This document shows positions 63,901 through 64,000 of a stretch of DNA of 64,000 bases, piece by piece. The DNA lies in assembly GCF_945901735.1 (NCBI RefSeq), contig NZ_CAMDLM010000012.1:36455-100454 (forward strand), in the 5' to 3' direction. Each line of letters begins with the position of its first letter. Position 1 is the stretch's first letter. The notes below the pieces were generated by a model. That model searched no databases. It was not told where the DNA came from and saw only the letters and a program-made list of their open reading frames with translations. The position numbers and the translations under genes are program-made. This DNA comes from Limnohabitans sp. Rim8 (GTDB lineage Bacteria; Pseudomonadota; Gammaproteobacteria; Burkholderiales; Burkholderiaceae_C).

Positions 63901-64000
63901 TTTTGCAAAATGCTTTGACAGGGGGCGCTGGCAACCACAGCCTGACCCTCAGCGCCGGCACCGGCACGCTGACGGCGGCCAACGCCAGCGCCTTGGATCC
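33966..64000 (+). CDS. Giant LEPR-XLL-type surface protein, incomplete at right edge
   Basis: The frame opens at ATG 33966 (overlapping the upstream stop) and has no stop codon through base 64000: at least 10,011 residues, over a megadalton, and the 3' end lies outside the window. There is no signal peptide. Instead, a basic N-terminus leads into VERLEDRILLSAEP (residues 23-36), an LEPR-XLL-type motif, a label used for the N-termini of very large surface proteins. The rest is repetitive, acidic, rich in Ala, Gly, Ser, Thr, Val and Asp, and nearly free of cysteine: beta-solenoid-like units, acidic inserts, a PPC-like domain (about residues 7550-7645) and haemagglutinin-like repeats toward the end. 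Most likely a secreted or surface-attached adhesin carried by the export proteins encoded directly upstream. Its base composition is more GC-rich than that of sapC and tolC. Confidence 0.93.
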   Translation, partial: MKKTKRWIPNRMHLAFRRSRSTVERLEDRILLSAEPLIQFNRADGEQPLVVENLAYSANKRTADPLDLEAISSIATLIDLTRPQSQQSSKLNWAGSTSSLLKLNSQLQALVLDLGDSDSQMSLSNDGNGMLRLSSMDGPSPYEFVFAKPSSILGIRGEGGIDRLIIDNVDLGTTSLSVDVESISIPSTSTLTSQSNVLLMARDSFAGDLGQLTVGADDLELSASIDVAGTVQVVGNVVLAAQVSVELEQEVTLTGYYEVNGSTTARVRVADGASVTAQSLAMSAITESRWALAANDGLIGGRLALDLVQTTEALVEGGVDISVAPMADDEGNPGVGLLIEAVDWTDASVVLDMADGEITGLSKDTQAGQALEGFELGWTQIDVVRKTVAGLGGQDSVANPTRIGSADGLVHIAAASLDGAGNEDGENAGIYGSVMSSLVGLHISNIDHDVQAFVANSALEVGALNVYALNETSALANGKIARNKVEGSTQAWVQGSDLISIGAIALIAQDLASFTATSEGFSADIPKLDTLKVGIASTTNTVDRKVSAYLLSSTVSASEMAVLARNDSTLSVSLESMAVFDSEATEGEAPAEGEGGASGMQMAFGGTFAWNQFNGQVLAYVEDSTLETTEGDLAVQAVNSAALDAQSKAGTAVSSGAAAGASLAFNAVGWDMGNIAAAGLNSILGTDIGATASPLLTHAYVRGSDLAVAGEMSVSAENTMGIEALISNAADVLGGGTGLSVGAAMILASNRVRSDTRAFVDGNKQLAGADQAVLDVGGGLTVSATDDAGISADVAMSSNVAGGSGTTVAAGGVFSLNDVRSQVAADAWSLTLTAEGDTSITASATAQISATLSGEVVASAEEEGAAEGGAADEAAAEPDADAGADAGSGEAGGGAISVAANGLIATNRILIDADASLRDSLVTVSGSLGVEAENTATIDAENTASTESAGTAAGVVLAFNTIGWKPQNIFSAAIDTLIGTDALAQTDSAQSSAEITNTTLDVGEDLTLTAVTVPQINASIENTVQSSGGVAVGLTLASNLVSADSHVLLTPKNEAGEMELPDDTVFAIGGNVLIKASDTSGIVARIGAATGSEGQAALGAQLVRNDVRNVVKALVDSAAIEAEGDVTLVARGSASITALLSDQELPELIEADASEEEAAAEEEAAAEEEAAAEEEAAAEAAAEEASLEEQAAAEEAAAQEEAAAEEDPAAASMAFKGLIATNLVLSDVRATVLDSDISAGGDLIARARNAAHIEAENTAKADADGAAVGVTLAFNTIGWKAQNVLFNALDALLGSRIGDEQPAQILATVSGSNLSAGGDLSVLAQAEESITATIVNEANASGASVAAGMVLASNLLSARARATVAPALQADEKVTLSAGGFVTVSAVDEAGVAADVSMVASSGGSAAVGGLVVRNDVRSDVFAEVDRVQGEAGWDFTVLALESASIEATLSGETKSLAAAEDPAAEAGDAGADAGTEPGADAGADAGADAGADPGAEGEADAAAGSPLAVNGLIATNLVLSSAQARITHSELSVDGNLAVQADNISTITADNSASLESDGTAVGVTLAFNTIGWKPQNLFANAIDALLGTDALGQEQPAVVSALVLATTFTVGGDVAVQAGGLDEEEDAPVGSTISATISNESVANGASASASFVLASNKISTTSQAWVGPLTPAQAAIDGATAAIDMALLVGGNMDVLATDAGTIEAEVTMAATSGGGTAVGGVVVMNDLRGVVLAAVDRVDLTAAGDVTIAATEASSLSSVLSGSTESPPEDPDAAEADAGADAGGATGAAGDVGGAGAASPMAINALIANNVVLGSSRALLTKSAVQADGSLTVQADNVAEITAENTATMSSGGSAVGATLAFNTMGWESQNVLFKAVDALVGSEIGDEDPLVALAKLETVELDIGGDLSVLASMEATLSATTSNEASSEGAGAAASIVVTSNMVSTDAQAFILQPEDSEDYALNVAGAVTVQADDAPAIVADTVVTATSSGEAGDEEGDGDYLQVDYRSSDGEVELAFGNQVMVEDGHEAGGNIGRIYRYMGEGEAIDLMEENYDHSGLWYELLPPKGFVGDVLAFLESPMPSIEREIVLTTIPMGGVESDVGFKLGAGWGELSVGDFLSGVNGDNKGGFAGTEQGVKFETGSLLGRAGPELSLELIFPNPELPYYSYEEVLGTLNHGGEAHDWGVRASVGWPDAKLFDLINLPALIDGRFEPLLPEFTASVFFGDLEIDSLTFLPAQFVVQLPTVRVTVLGKPVELVYSSEIVIDTPDHLQEFVDEELEPLRVEIPMMDLDALMEVQGLEDRAEDYWDDALVIDVSNPELPYFEEEFIFTTVEMGGQDFDIGLKVGTGWQDTSLLDMLTGEAKPAGISALETGIKIQAGVTEILGYDVQGPELNLELILPNPELPYYEFRYALGQAPLIPPVAEEPSPAEEASTGETTPTDEAAEPVMIDWGLELAVGWQDTLLLDLIDMDAWLEGEFDPKLPELDLRLYIDLPEDAEAGTIAPFLPEYFDVALPSFKLTLLGTEMALGFGTSLTFKTPDAYAAYIDASLPRGQASLPGLDLDIALDALLNGTEVSLDEMKFVPSPEQLAQVVDATEPDEIKAALLEAIQIIPGNYAFTQPKIQGLVFGMPVEFGVPIDNFSGEWLGLTLAEFTLEEVLPESVYSLIEAFVDTESETVEFELPTVDLGVVGPAIGELPYLEESVAIDLGSEDEPLEFGIKVGAGWKDVTLAGMLLSDPVPGGKVPLDMGVRFQSPGIAITVPMLDVGSLTLQGPALDIELMLPEVDLPYLEYQQALGTLNVQAQQTGQTLPVSEVDWGMELAVGWLDMQLSDLVDMQAWLEGDFSVAVPKLDFHLYVDLPEGDDLPEIKAFLPKYFDISLPSFKAVLLGTELNIGFGTTLRYETPEEYADYIDEALAPVQARLTGIDLDAAIDLLEAGEELDAQAIRDLRYTPDDEAVEIDLTDLDSVNDAFETLIQVIPERFAIADPTYSGVVFGVEIESKIKLIDLAPELVEFSLSEILPESVYRLIEPFIRPMGANEAPVQITLPELELPDIGPSVPFVEQFVDLLKTLPSQVRLFNPTVSAALLGISIEQTLPLTEVVQLVADELGIELFVFEVNEDDPSESYIEFSILEVMDQLPETLQDLLGYLIDDQEPEEGEDPPEPKKPMELRAVELDLGDFTPAGMQQYVPYVKLGTALLNKLGLKLPFLNLDPQSGDPVAEAETGEAAGDETPPETEVELGTGLTWTTAEAALEAGEAVNEVQTLSLAIDPSLGLGSERTFKLALGKSKVTDAIEVLPLGGTAMAEQQQITVLQSDVNKRFALKIGTWSSSEIIYSGNPEFDAKKISDALATHPDIKSAKVRFGTDAQSRRTFTIDHVTEDKASPNLAKLQVVLPSTAGKLAFATSTLRDGSAASSPSSQAALIQAALDKTFGQDLITVSAGAQGRYLLTMAGRYAHTNLDQLQVSEATAGVKASTATQTEGKAATGPSYLIDLQAQADQELFDLRLTLAGVEYTVDDVAVGVTASQLAAKLASALDGAGKTLLENGIQKPTVKLGSESGQWVVAFAAGTSEVEIQTTLKQASPEEGDTDTGTDTGTDTGTDTGTDTPAELEWVDATQTVARVEGVSELQVLDLNVAPEALGPDSVFSLALGKTKITDPIALLSLGEASDEEQVLKIINTQANANKRFVLKLGDKTSAPLTFANSPLKDAETLRVAVAGLLGVAAPKTGGPITVTWSTSSNVSTFTISFSGKLAALDIAQITAERVPVASASLAPNTLLFNAQTLAQGNPGYTREDQAALIQIALDATFGEGQITVSVAEDGSYLLSMNGRYANANVEQMRVITDAAAAAFAQGTVSTLREGSSVATNQGHSVTFKKQFGEQHFHLYVSGNKDLPVTPVHFNWAENPANTLRDLKAEYVRVLNSPQANIQAVIGEGKFVTADDIQVARDTSYTGTGNRYQVELVGQLAGKSVPTLRLSSEKLSYSFISSQTGSSRTDETQRIDIAHRGSGTFTVSLSHEDQTYTTDALELGASEQQVQAALNRALGDVGSVTVTAPAEGSYLVVFGGALAGQNLDALTVVTTTDPARFIQTEQQGQRGVGASYAIDLQAPEGTTEFHAQIELNGVIYTVESVGVGLTASQLRTQLLGAQSEEGEALDASGLTLTVKDGEGAGQWTVSFGMTSDGLTPSGLRTALVAPDEDAPAEPEGDVPAEPVKGAMAVGGLVVRNDVRAVAQAYIRFAQLTAGSVSVAVSEAASIEASLEAVAEASGGTGKGLAVGGAIATNLILNQSAAFISDSSITTEEDGVSVEGSNTASISATNNSAISSDGTSVGVTLAFNTIGWQAQNVLFAAIDALVGSEIGDQEKSLVKAYLHNTDVDSAGAVVVNASNEAEIFAQIRNEVASALPEPDPAAGATGVGTGAAAGPQKSVSAGFVLASNMVSSGALATITHDAAKTPLTMRDLTVGAGGLSVNSTDDARIVSQVDLSVISGEESELTMAVRAFVNLFGVTYTDMSGTQRVILGDRVRVGGPTYTTFDRPETVTAGDRIELKSSLGGGQAGDLYEYIGEEDLEAPRLDKTDYSDTELWRQIQGSADTTYVFKGSDAIFDLASEDFNDSSRWLAIDLDGLVDTAAAAIEAAATLKGSATVSDSGASAFGGLVVRNDVRSDVDALVDGFAMEVTGDVSITATESAVILAQDNSTVEAKTTGVNVVVATNTILGGANAVLRNSTLVTLAEEVDEEVAEEAPADEAAAEDGAALAEASADDAAATDESAAAGEGEEAAAEPMTGSVTVKAESVAFILAEVNSSVKASTSVGVVMAFNTIGYTPQNVLYNIADGVLGTSLAGQNKLSTTARIESTPLDLAGALDVAAESDGQIQAIIVNSALALDVSTKADSKAITVAPVIAMNKIAANTDATVDKTATVAADGDVTIQASGNTRIESEVAASAIGISASTSGASKSVSVGVSLSRNDVQNDVNAFVRGTSLTAPSELTSANGNVLISTERGSAIVANGRATAVAISASLSSGATAVSGAGTLALNRITGSSQAYAQWADIVTGAPVDPDAEAPAEEGADAGTDTGTEAVSPDEELADAPSTGNVEIKVTDDAHISAYLRSVAASVSFGMSGSSKAAAVGLSVARNLIGMAPTQVSYDYAATAYDKDNKLTELVKGKRVLLDSALMGNDIYEYVGDKYTDDDGIDLVNQNYSDESLWRLVSYSASVVNTRAQLVHSSVEASGDLNIEAVSSARIEATVLAAAAAVGASASSSAYSLSAAGAYAENRINASLQAGVLGNPADPLTLEAESITVRAENLATIDAITGAAALSASLSGAGTAASVAIGLSLAFNSIDADTLADVVGADLVARSGSVELRAISAGVDRKELDYDAMKQAGLTADALNALANAGKKTSYSSDEDQSWDYLALDGVVELREIETGSVLGITTSRMPRVRVEVLDANRQPTGDYIIYELDNDELLYENLGKLVDLRTLYNFTQEQIEDSGNWSVVSTDAQTVKTGYTVRVAEGHMAGGEVGRVYVFGGVEEDYTTEDGERIEGKTWRLVKTGDVVLVASNHMEESTLGPPKESGLAGKLFRYQGASQRIDLSTVELEDAPDWEALSVEEDVELWKEDYSNTDRWRLASDFANPELQPKLVEALQEAGVELPTLDEVHAAYMYRSTEGLSWDYTQEDGVQTLLKGDRVAILLGEDAGKVYEYKGELPLDDLTLDEEAIAEGGADAAADEALDGLEFDLSEEDFEDTDRWEEVKVNGYRLSKGDTVRVARGHEGGGEEDRIYRYVGVNNLLFLADEDYSDESRWQMMPVEVTVSVVEEGKRWKLVDAAGKSYTLTFNEAPAGSSAASTAVVARNSINAVSVAASAAIGISGGGTGLAFSGAGAVALNTISGSTDALLRAGSASAEEGDVVLQASSDKSISATIAALSVAIAGGSGNGLGASIGIAVARNLIGQEGFGRVGEDSIATVRALVIDSDITTGGVLDLRADARQVINSLVVSGSAAVGIGGGNGLAASGSGVWAENQIGTRVHAGVSTATELGERPSDIEAGEVLVQATDRSSIRSFAGAASLAAAFGGSVGAALSIGVSLARNIIDGSVIASLDGATLSSGGTVLVQALSDADIQVFGLAASVAIGIGGSAGVGISGAGASALNVILGDTLARVHDSAITAADDVTVDAKANNRIKATIISASIGVGAGGGAGFGASIGISLARNYVGYDPTGYTGPVSYVSGTDKPNRISNGQIVRLGAASGARANEVYKYIGDDDLEGKDDDDGNPIDLILSQDFSDTAKWEQLTNPAANRIEAFITESSVGKTADVFDSTLDLKVSALSQQTIHSTVFAGSVAASGGGAAAVAISGAGGSAVNRIGSTTRAYVANTTDRGIKVDGDIDIIALDSASISSSVFAVSVAASFGASGVSVAVSVSLSDNSILSTVEAFTDRALLFSTEGSITLDARESASIDAASTAVAVALSVSVGAAVAGGGANAYNTIDTTTRAWSGRSTEEKVVNSITGLSELYAAGDITVNALSASNANAVVTAAAASFGVVAAAAAGTQTRNTLSPVVDAFIAATEVKSPGTVLISARADQDANARSNALAISGGLSVSVGVSSVTTVDSSAINAAVGDLSQVQAGVLRVSAKAYDRIYQKSSASSGGLIAGAGALSNLSIVGSTVAGIGKNAKVEAGLVDLIAHRDQDFDSQAFNLAVGLFAGSGALVTNLVAGTADVKIGQGATVDAESILIYASNQAVKNKYSALENSLESFSVSGASISAIASTTNVGRASSRFGSVVDIADDAALTVDSAGTGVFRVETLSSVKLIDKVRVDGLSGLGFTVALATQTTDSVSNIRVGKGASLRNLSGDLMMATRTDADVLAAANTFSLAAFGVSNATALVNLNANNDIVLTDAELVGRDVKVMAGQSRDRVPNILLGKARADMAMIALNGITVPVRSVNLYEQNRVVLDGASEVRAIGSVDLLAEKGMGRAKLDGSVLNLSPGGVFSGLFPEGDEKLTGSNEVRVSNAARIEAGMNYKTVLSIQPYTVSGKPNLAGHLDAGSAQSARLSAIKQAGATGVDLSKAEKEALGLDELQSYQYVALEMQQVAVSIGSGTIVELVGQDYGKGVSGAAYQLAPGSMADLNLVLDQEDYTNASRWTRIEADHRLATSGSYFVGKAQLVRTSDGRWLRRTGDAVTVDAATESFNSSGWQAIQVQTSDRGKILARELSDDFYVVKPKAMTLPTLVYANVANQLFEDRAKIVGWMSSHAGNAEAIARYQALLEKIDAQLEKMGLASKNSGIVVPRSQFDQIFLRLPKVEASAGLINILSDSTSEASIRLAQSSGRLLAHADANITIKNETPFGLEINNVGILKASRVDTLNGAQVTLSAGATYLNKLALNEPGPGGQSVINITQDAFPKEAYGVNGSLGALNAPSGPQDLYVRGKISNADGTLNLTNREGSIHVTGEIRAGAVNINAAGDFNLSTEDWFHTGADPRQYLDFNKVFGREVYREDGTAGTSLFGTADPRVQALLAAASGGAIPQTKEEEGNSTRASADVLTSNVAISAQLQDKFDQDFFKLSAAGAGRVTVALDTGLTASNTINFYELSLLDSTGKVLNTVQTGRNNSYSFNVGAAGDYYVRVSAVRTYPATTPSNPATTPGYTYTASDGKKTIKPGDTVLVKDAKNGDKVYVYDDNGKGNPVGGKERELDLTKTDQYADKDYWWQVQYNHRPNTYKITAVFTPPQAEPIKTIFAMGAIDINARYLNIDGTIQSGVDNITLNIAQDFAPSRSTNFTDALGKTIKGLDYGPAGFATVDGFFDANSGTIVLEDIKPTAGVINLTGTIISTGNGALKVASGYASININNQSRYALAAGLIDASENRVGKITVTDSSTLKREVYTFENGGYTQQQFQGTLVPPGIPGGVSSIRYDDRGLTGGQVSDIQGSLVYQPEAGRYYVWTEGQAKTSTTLDIYEQRSFNLLGWDWDFLVPDTAAKLSDTRFTDGAPLLESELVYSAAEVAKLMGRPDLPAVFVQYMQKRNAAVDMVKDKSMVRDVRTNKLYTYIADNGKVQFPVADFSDTKTWKLTEQLTGGKAMPDPAKVLTGDIIKATGESPIKMTDTSGKKVDWTPKKANDTFESDFANQEITIDGPTEEGGGWLREKVITTKKTTVTGLKDFYTYGLRADAPVRVSTLIGASKPTINVQTTGKLLLRDSISIGAVTAPEDPDAEFTPLALSANAMQVGGNVVLSGALPDIQTHSDVTITVKDPVGKLNIRATGNVVVNHLQDRDHDPLLGNRGLKIGQVIAATYVDGVVATAGSVTIRSVYGVEDASVLTSRIVGEYVELDGGAGSIRATVDSNVLGEGGLAARAKGSITLTEVLGDMVLAAPEGWDGASVLSTGTDGSGNDVRLTVKRGAIVDGALERATANVGDSLQALQASGFSEKQLQAIGIGSKANLMERARYAMAPDLIKALLPHEELLGQGEGGGAESLNVQGRNITLLSEGLTAGVKYGVGRSSDRVTITNPSDFGSLTESHKALLAQASAADVIETQYRRYEWIGDEATVDLSAVGTFNNALLWREVGATARAPVNLPVLASSDGIADVVNGQWVENRRDLLSVTLQVTDDINISASGDVAVKTPGDVVMRAKDDLRIAEGSRSALDLWGIDAGGRMRLAAGGAITALDSVQRDWLLRSGGDMSLLADGSSEVSTLAGRIAMANGAALRIEIGEQGEPKPTTGFMPGVLNLSAAGLVNVQEQTGDLWLASVASSGEGVDGALTLQAATGEILASERIYHDGVTHVSGTDVRLVSGTVGTIDGARNLGSLLRPLRLEAQSLAASAYTGQSALVHIANTGDLELRQLDLTSGQVLLSTSGSLRVMQAVQLTSDSGNRLSLTAMDGDIDLRNDLTMGRGQMLLSAAQGQVLQSSNSDVLNAGGAITLNALGLVQAWGATLSSHASSQGGNITVRVSGDLVASSINASTGVLDVQSTQGRIVEALDAQGQGDAAADLAGATMKLEAQAIGALGRGGEALETSAGTLTVTAVGDVALSNDKTLSLLGLSAGSAVMRTSAGNLNVDGPVAAQQNLLLEAGTGGSVAIKAHTLVSVAQGALSILAAQGINLGLGSVVSGLGSVDLQAAAGALAMNASARIASGGGNIRLAAGTDIVLGTVDARLADGTVNANGSRLGVLAGGSIASAWLLPAATDANLRGADALLQAGTGIGSDLGALRLDVARVSAHTAAGDIHLYALGDLEIGAVADLRIERVVETGRTAALWTLEQSGLRAAGRVVVTAVGSLKLLTDPALDAGAAIRTDALGQVSLTAAGAINVPNPGPADVPLIDTRALSLSGSSIAAMVLAVDEISATASTGNLSLADVDREGESKPGLTVKNLAAVGNVTVTAQSTLSVEKIRTGNNADVSLFSLAGDLLMAVADALANNLDELSLLAAGFIGSPRLFTGATRTEYRSGAALRLGGASSQLPVGTAVLEPTDLSASPAVQGLSVALPTQALHLQSESFITIAGSYLPRGTVTTLQAGQGLFVSQAVADQALTVGQALQAPKIIVMSDSALVSIDELNVLTQLSSVSAVGPAPALDSPTVVLPGALPVTPGVASLLRLPAGAFGSGSETLTITLNAGSGQISATLPSGISATGVNTDAQRSFSGSAAQLSSWFASADAPSYTGDAGQTLSVQVVRGAVSVHTQLALYGSSAQSLSAPALAGVASTSFITAGTASQLGLGSVQISGSGTLTLSLNTPAGASLAAASADGIAVGGSATARTLTGSASALQDYLANAAALSYIGTAGTLTLRLADATGQHYSQLAVTLATPVVSSATQSSGRLTLPTSMVATPGAVLPLKWAANTLAASQDSELLSLELAAPQSTLNLPSLTGTGVSLSEGDSFTVGGTSVVSTRLSGTAAALNALFSAGTVSLQANALATLANSLGVRLIGSEGSSSASIAISLASANGSQSTTALNLTLPTAVGVGAGTSIVLQNALTGGAGNHSLTLSAGTGTLTAANASALD
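37425..37600 (+). repeat. Acidic Glu/Ala tract with 18-base tandem repeat
   Basis: An 18-base unit encoding AEEEAA occurs three times almost perfectly at 37443-37496 and decays on both sides. It encodes an insert of about 55 residues made mostly of Glu and Ala inside the third solenoid unit. The length should be prone to slippage in multiples of 6 residues. Confidence 0.85.
38369..38460 (+). repeat. Acidic Gly-Ala-Asp tract with 12-base tandem repeat
   Basis: The 12-base unit encoding DAGA runs in tandem from 38406 (three clear copies) with degenerate copies on both sides. It is the counterpart, in the fourth unit, of the Glu/Ala tract in the third: the same place in the repeat, but a different composition. 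Confidence 0.8.
40440..43130 (+). repeat. Three DWG/VGW units in the giant protein
   Basis: Units begin with a P-E-x-x-LPY landmark (40453, about 41190, about 42325), followed by DWG-x-x-x-x-VGW (in the first copy DWGVRASVGW), a LPEL/LPKLD strand, PEYFDVALPSF or PKYFDISLPSF, and LLGTE. The last two copies share long stretches over about 380 residues. No family recognised. Confidence 0.75.
43790..46560 (+). repeat. Duplicated module of about 610 residues in the giant protein
   Basis: Paired landmarks: LALGKSKVTDAI (about 43830) and LALGKTKITDPI (about 44930); ALIQAALDKTFGQ (44247) and ALIQIALDATFGE (about 45387); YLIDLQAQAD (about 44451) and YAIDLQAPEG (about 46292). A G-x-T-A-S-Q-L stretch follows the last pair in both copies. 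The linker at 44745-44805 is a (GTDT)n tract encoded by a 12-base repeat. Confidence 0.75.
49090..53700 (+). repeat. Gly/Ala-rich alternating N-anchored repeats
   Basis: Segments of about 60-70 residues, made almost only of Ala, Gly, Ser, Val and Ile, each end in an Asn landmark. Two forms tend to alternate: SLARN-x-I-type (49393, 51835, 52258, 52624) and GAGA-x-ALN-x-I-type (51648, 52441, 53077). Two large inserts with the Y-x-Y-x-G motif interrupt the series (about 50100-51480 and 52700-52890). A tightly packed beta-solenoid is the simplest reading. Confidence 0.7.
56610..56895 (+). other. PPC-like domain within the giant protein
   Basis: Around residues 7550-7645 the sequence DKFDQDFFKLSAAGAGRVTV, ELSLLDSTGKVLNTVQTG and GAAGDYYVRVSAV follows the bacterial pre-peptidase C-terminal (PPC) domain pattern: D-x-D-x-F, a central strand with L-x-D-x-x-G, and a final G-x-Y-x-V-R-V. 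Such domains are common spacers in secreted proteins. Confidence 0.6.
58650..62650 (+). other. Haemagglutinin-like solenoid region of the giant protein
   Basis: About 1300 residues of short, irregular strand-turn repeats such as LNVQGRNITLLSEG, GDVAVKTPGDVVMRAKDDL and GGAITLNALGLVQAWGATLS. The rhythm (GD/GG, then alternating hydrophobics) is that of filamentous haemagglutinin-type beta-helices. No secretion (TPS) domain is present, in line with the different export route proposed here. Confidence 0.6.
62850..64000 (+). repeat. C-terminal repeats of about 125 residues, continuing past the edge
   Basis: The pattern G-I-x-x-x-G-x-x-T/S, then L/F-S/T-G-S/T-A followed by a short helix and a strand, recurs: RSFSGSAAQLSSWFASADAP (about 62910), RTLTGSASALQDYLANAAAL (about 63265) and TRLSGTAAALNALFSAG (about 63660). 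Such arrays usually precede the C-terminal end of giant adhesins, but the window stops inside the series. Confidence 0.65.

Noticed and set aside
1..64000. tRNA, rRNA or insertion sequence
   Set aside because: No cloverleaf, rRNA segment, transposase or terminal repeat pair was seen on reading both strands; a tRNA scan was not possible.

Overview
The window reads as a chromosome segment of a Burkholderiales bacterium, most likely of the family Comamonadaceae. The supporting genes are a Bug-type (tripartite tricarboxylate) solute receptor, a UPF0114 protein next to class I fumarase, DUF3149 and DUF423 proteins, a phasin, and an ahpC-ahpF pair. The assignment rests on gene content and protein style only. 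No rRNA, tRNA, CRISPR array, insertion sequence or phage gene was seen. There is no non-genic stretch above 300 bases; the largest are 9831-10093 (holds a gene remnant) and 23441-23686 (AT-rich divergent promoter region with a hairpin terminator).

Positions 1-23440 are ordinary core genome. In order: the end of an MFS transporter, murI, class I fumarase and a UPF0114 membrane protein, acetyl-CoA synthetase, a Bug receptor, a lipoprotein gamma-glutamyltransferase, a Phd/ParE-type toxin-antitoxin pair, an unknown membrane protein, an SDR dehydrogenase, DUF3149 and DUF423 proteins, ahpC-ahpF behind a good candidate OxyR site, an iron-binding ABC receptor beside a candidate Fur box, a patatin-like lipoprotein, a phasin, a translationally coupled deacetylase-thioesterase-nitroreductase trio, and a two-component system (7TMR-DISM histidine kinase plus OmpR-type regulator).

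Positions 23687 to the right edge hold the exceptional part: one same-strand cluster of eight genes. It encodes a SapC-family protein, a TolC-type outer-membrane channel, a small HlyD-type adaptor, a GAF-TM-HlyD fusion, a PqqD-like-M50 protease-HlyD fusion, a short SecA-like ATPase, an unknown 310-residue protein, and a giant protein that opens with an LEPR-XLL-type motif instead of a signal peptide. The giant frame starts at 33966 and is still open at 64000, so the protein has at least 10,011 residues. Five of the seven junctions are 4-base ATGA start/stop overlaps. The cluster has the envelope parts of type I secretion (TolC channel, HlyD adaptors) but no ABC ATPase; a SecA-like motor lacking the usual SecA C-terminal region stands in its place. 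My main inference is that this is a dedicated, possibly undescribed, export machine for the giant LEPR-XLL surface protein. The divergently encoded two-component system is the obvious candidate regulator.

The giant protein is modular. From N to C it shows: the LEPR-XLL motif; five tandem units of about 295 residues with acidic inserts at the same place in each; three DWG/VGW units; a duplicated module of about 610 residues; a second solenoid block; a Gly/Ala-rich region with alternating N-anchored repeats; a PPC-like domain; haemagglutinin-like solenoid sequence; and a final repeat series that runs off the window. A short motif (Y-x-Y-x-G, then D-Y-S-D and W) recurs about a dozen times throughout.
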